NCBI GenBank assembly: GCA_938003555.1
Contig: CALKXN010000079.1
Coordinates: 1-5,924, forward strand
From: an uncultured Robiginitomaculum sp.
GTDB taxonomy: Bacteria > Pseudomonadota > Alphaproteobacteria > Caulobacterales > Maricaulaceae
DNA: 5,924 nucleotides
Direction: 5' to 3'
Shown: positions 5,908 to 5,924 of the stretch, piece after piece
Numbering within the stretch: position 1 is the first letter of the stretch
How the letters are laid out: every line of letters starts with the position of its first letter
Made by a program: the position numbers and the translations under genes
Notes under the pieces: model-generated
What the model saw: only the letters and a program-made list of their open reading frames with translations
Told to the model about the DNA's origin: nothing
Database searches by the model: none

Positions 5908-5924
5908 TTTCTATTAAAATTACC

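Overview
The window looks like a chromosomal housekeeping segment from an alphaproteobacterium. The evidence is the gene order rel-pyrE-pdxJ-acpS-rnc, a single long bifunctional Rel enzyme, and a short PyrE with the VEDIVTTG signature. Base composition is moderate, roughly half G+C by eye, with AT-rich intergenic spacers. A marine-type alphaproteobacterium is plausible, but the genus cannot be named from this sequence.

From 1 to about 4303, five genes run leftward as one tightly packed block. In transcription order they are rel ((p)ppGpp synthetase/hydrolase), pyrE (orotate phosphoribosyltransferase), pdxJ (pyridoxine 5'-phosphate synthase), acpS (holo-ACP synthase) and rnc (RNase III, cut off by the window edge). 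The gaps are 12 bp between rel and pyrE, one-base stop/start overlaps at pyrE/pdxJ and pdxJ/acpS, and 48 bp between acpS and rnc. This makes one transcript likely. It would link stringent-response control to pyrimidine, vitamin B6 and lipid cofactor synthesis and to RNA processing. The signal peptidase gene lepB, often found between acpS and rnc in this group, is absent here.

From 4304 to 4435 there is a short divergent control region. A candidate leftward promoter sits just inside the possible N-terminal extension of rel. A TAAAAT hexamer sits directly before the rightward gene. In both cases the predicted transcript start falls on or next to an ATG, which would suit leaderless mRNAs.

From 4436 to 5404 a rightward gene encodes an exported pentapeptide-repeat protein. 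It has a signal peptide, 33 in-phase pentapeptides, a Cys-containing cap and a charged helical tail. It has no evident functional link to its neighbours and is the least understood gene here. From 5401 to 5856 a convergent leftward gene encodes an Lrp/AsnC-family regulator. The two stop codons share one CTAG.

The right end, 5857 to 5924, is AT-rich. It carries an imperfect TTCGAA-centred palindrome inside the spacer of a possible rightward promoter with a perfect TTGACA box, which suggests that the Lrp-type regulator controls a divergent gene beyond the window. I saw no mobile elements, CRISPR arrays, tRNA or rRNA genes. Nothing amounts to a clear new system; the best leads are the pentapeptide protein, the altered Rel motifs and the palindrome-promoter arrangement.
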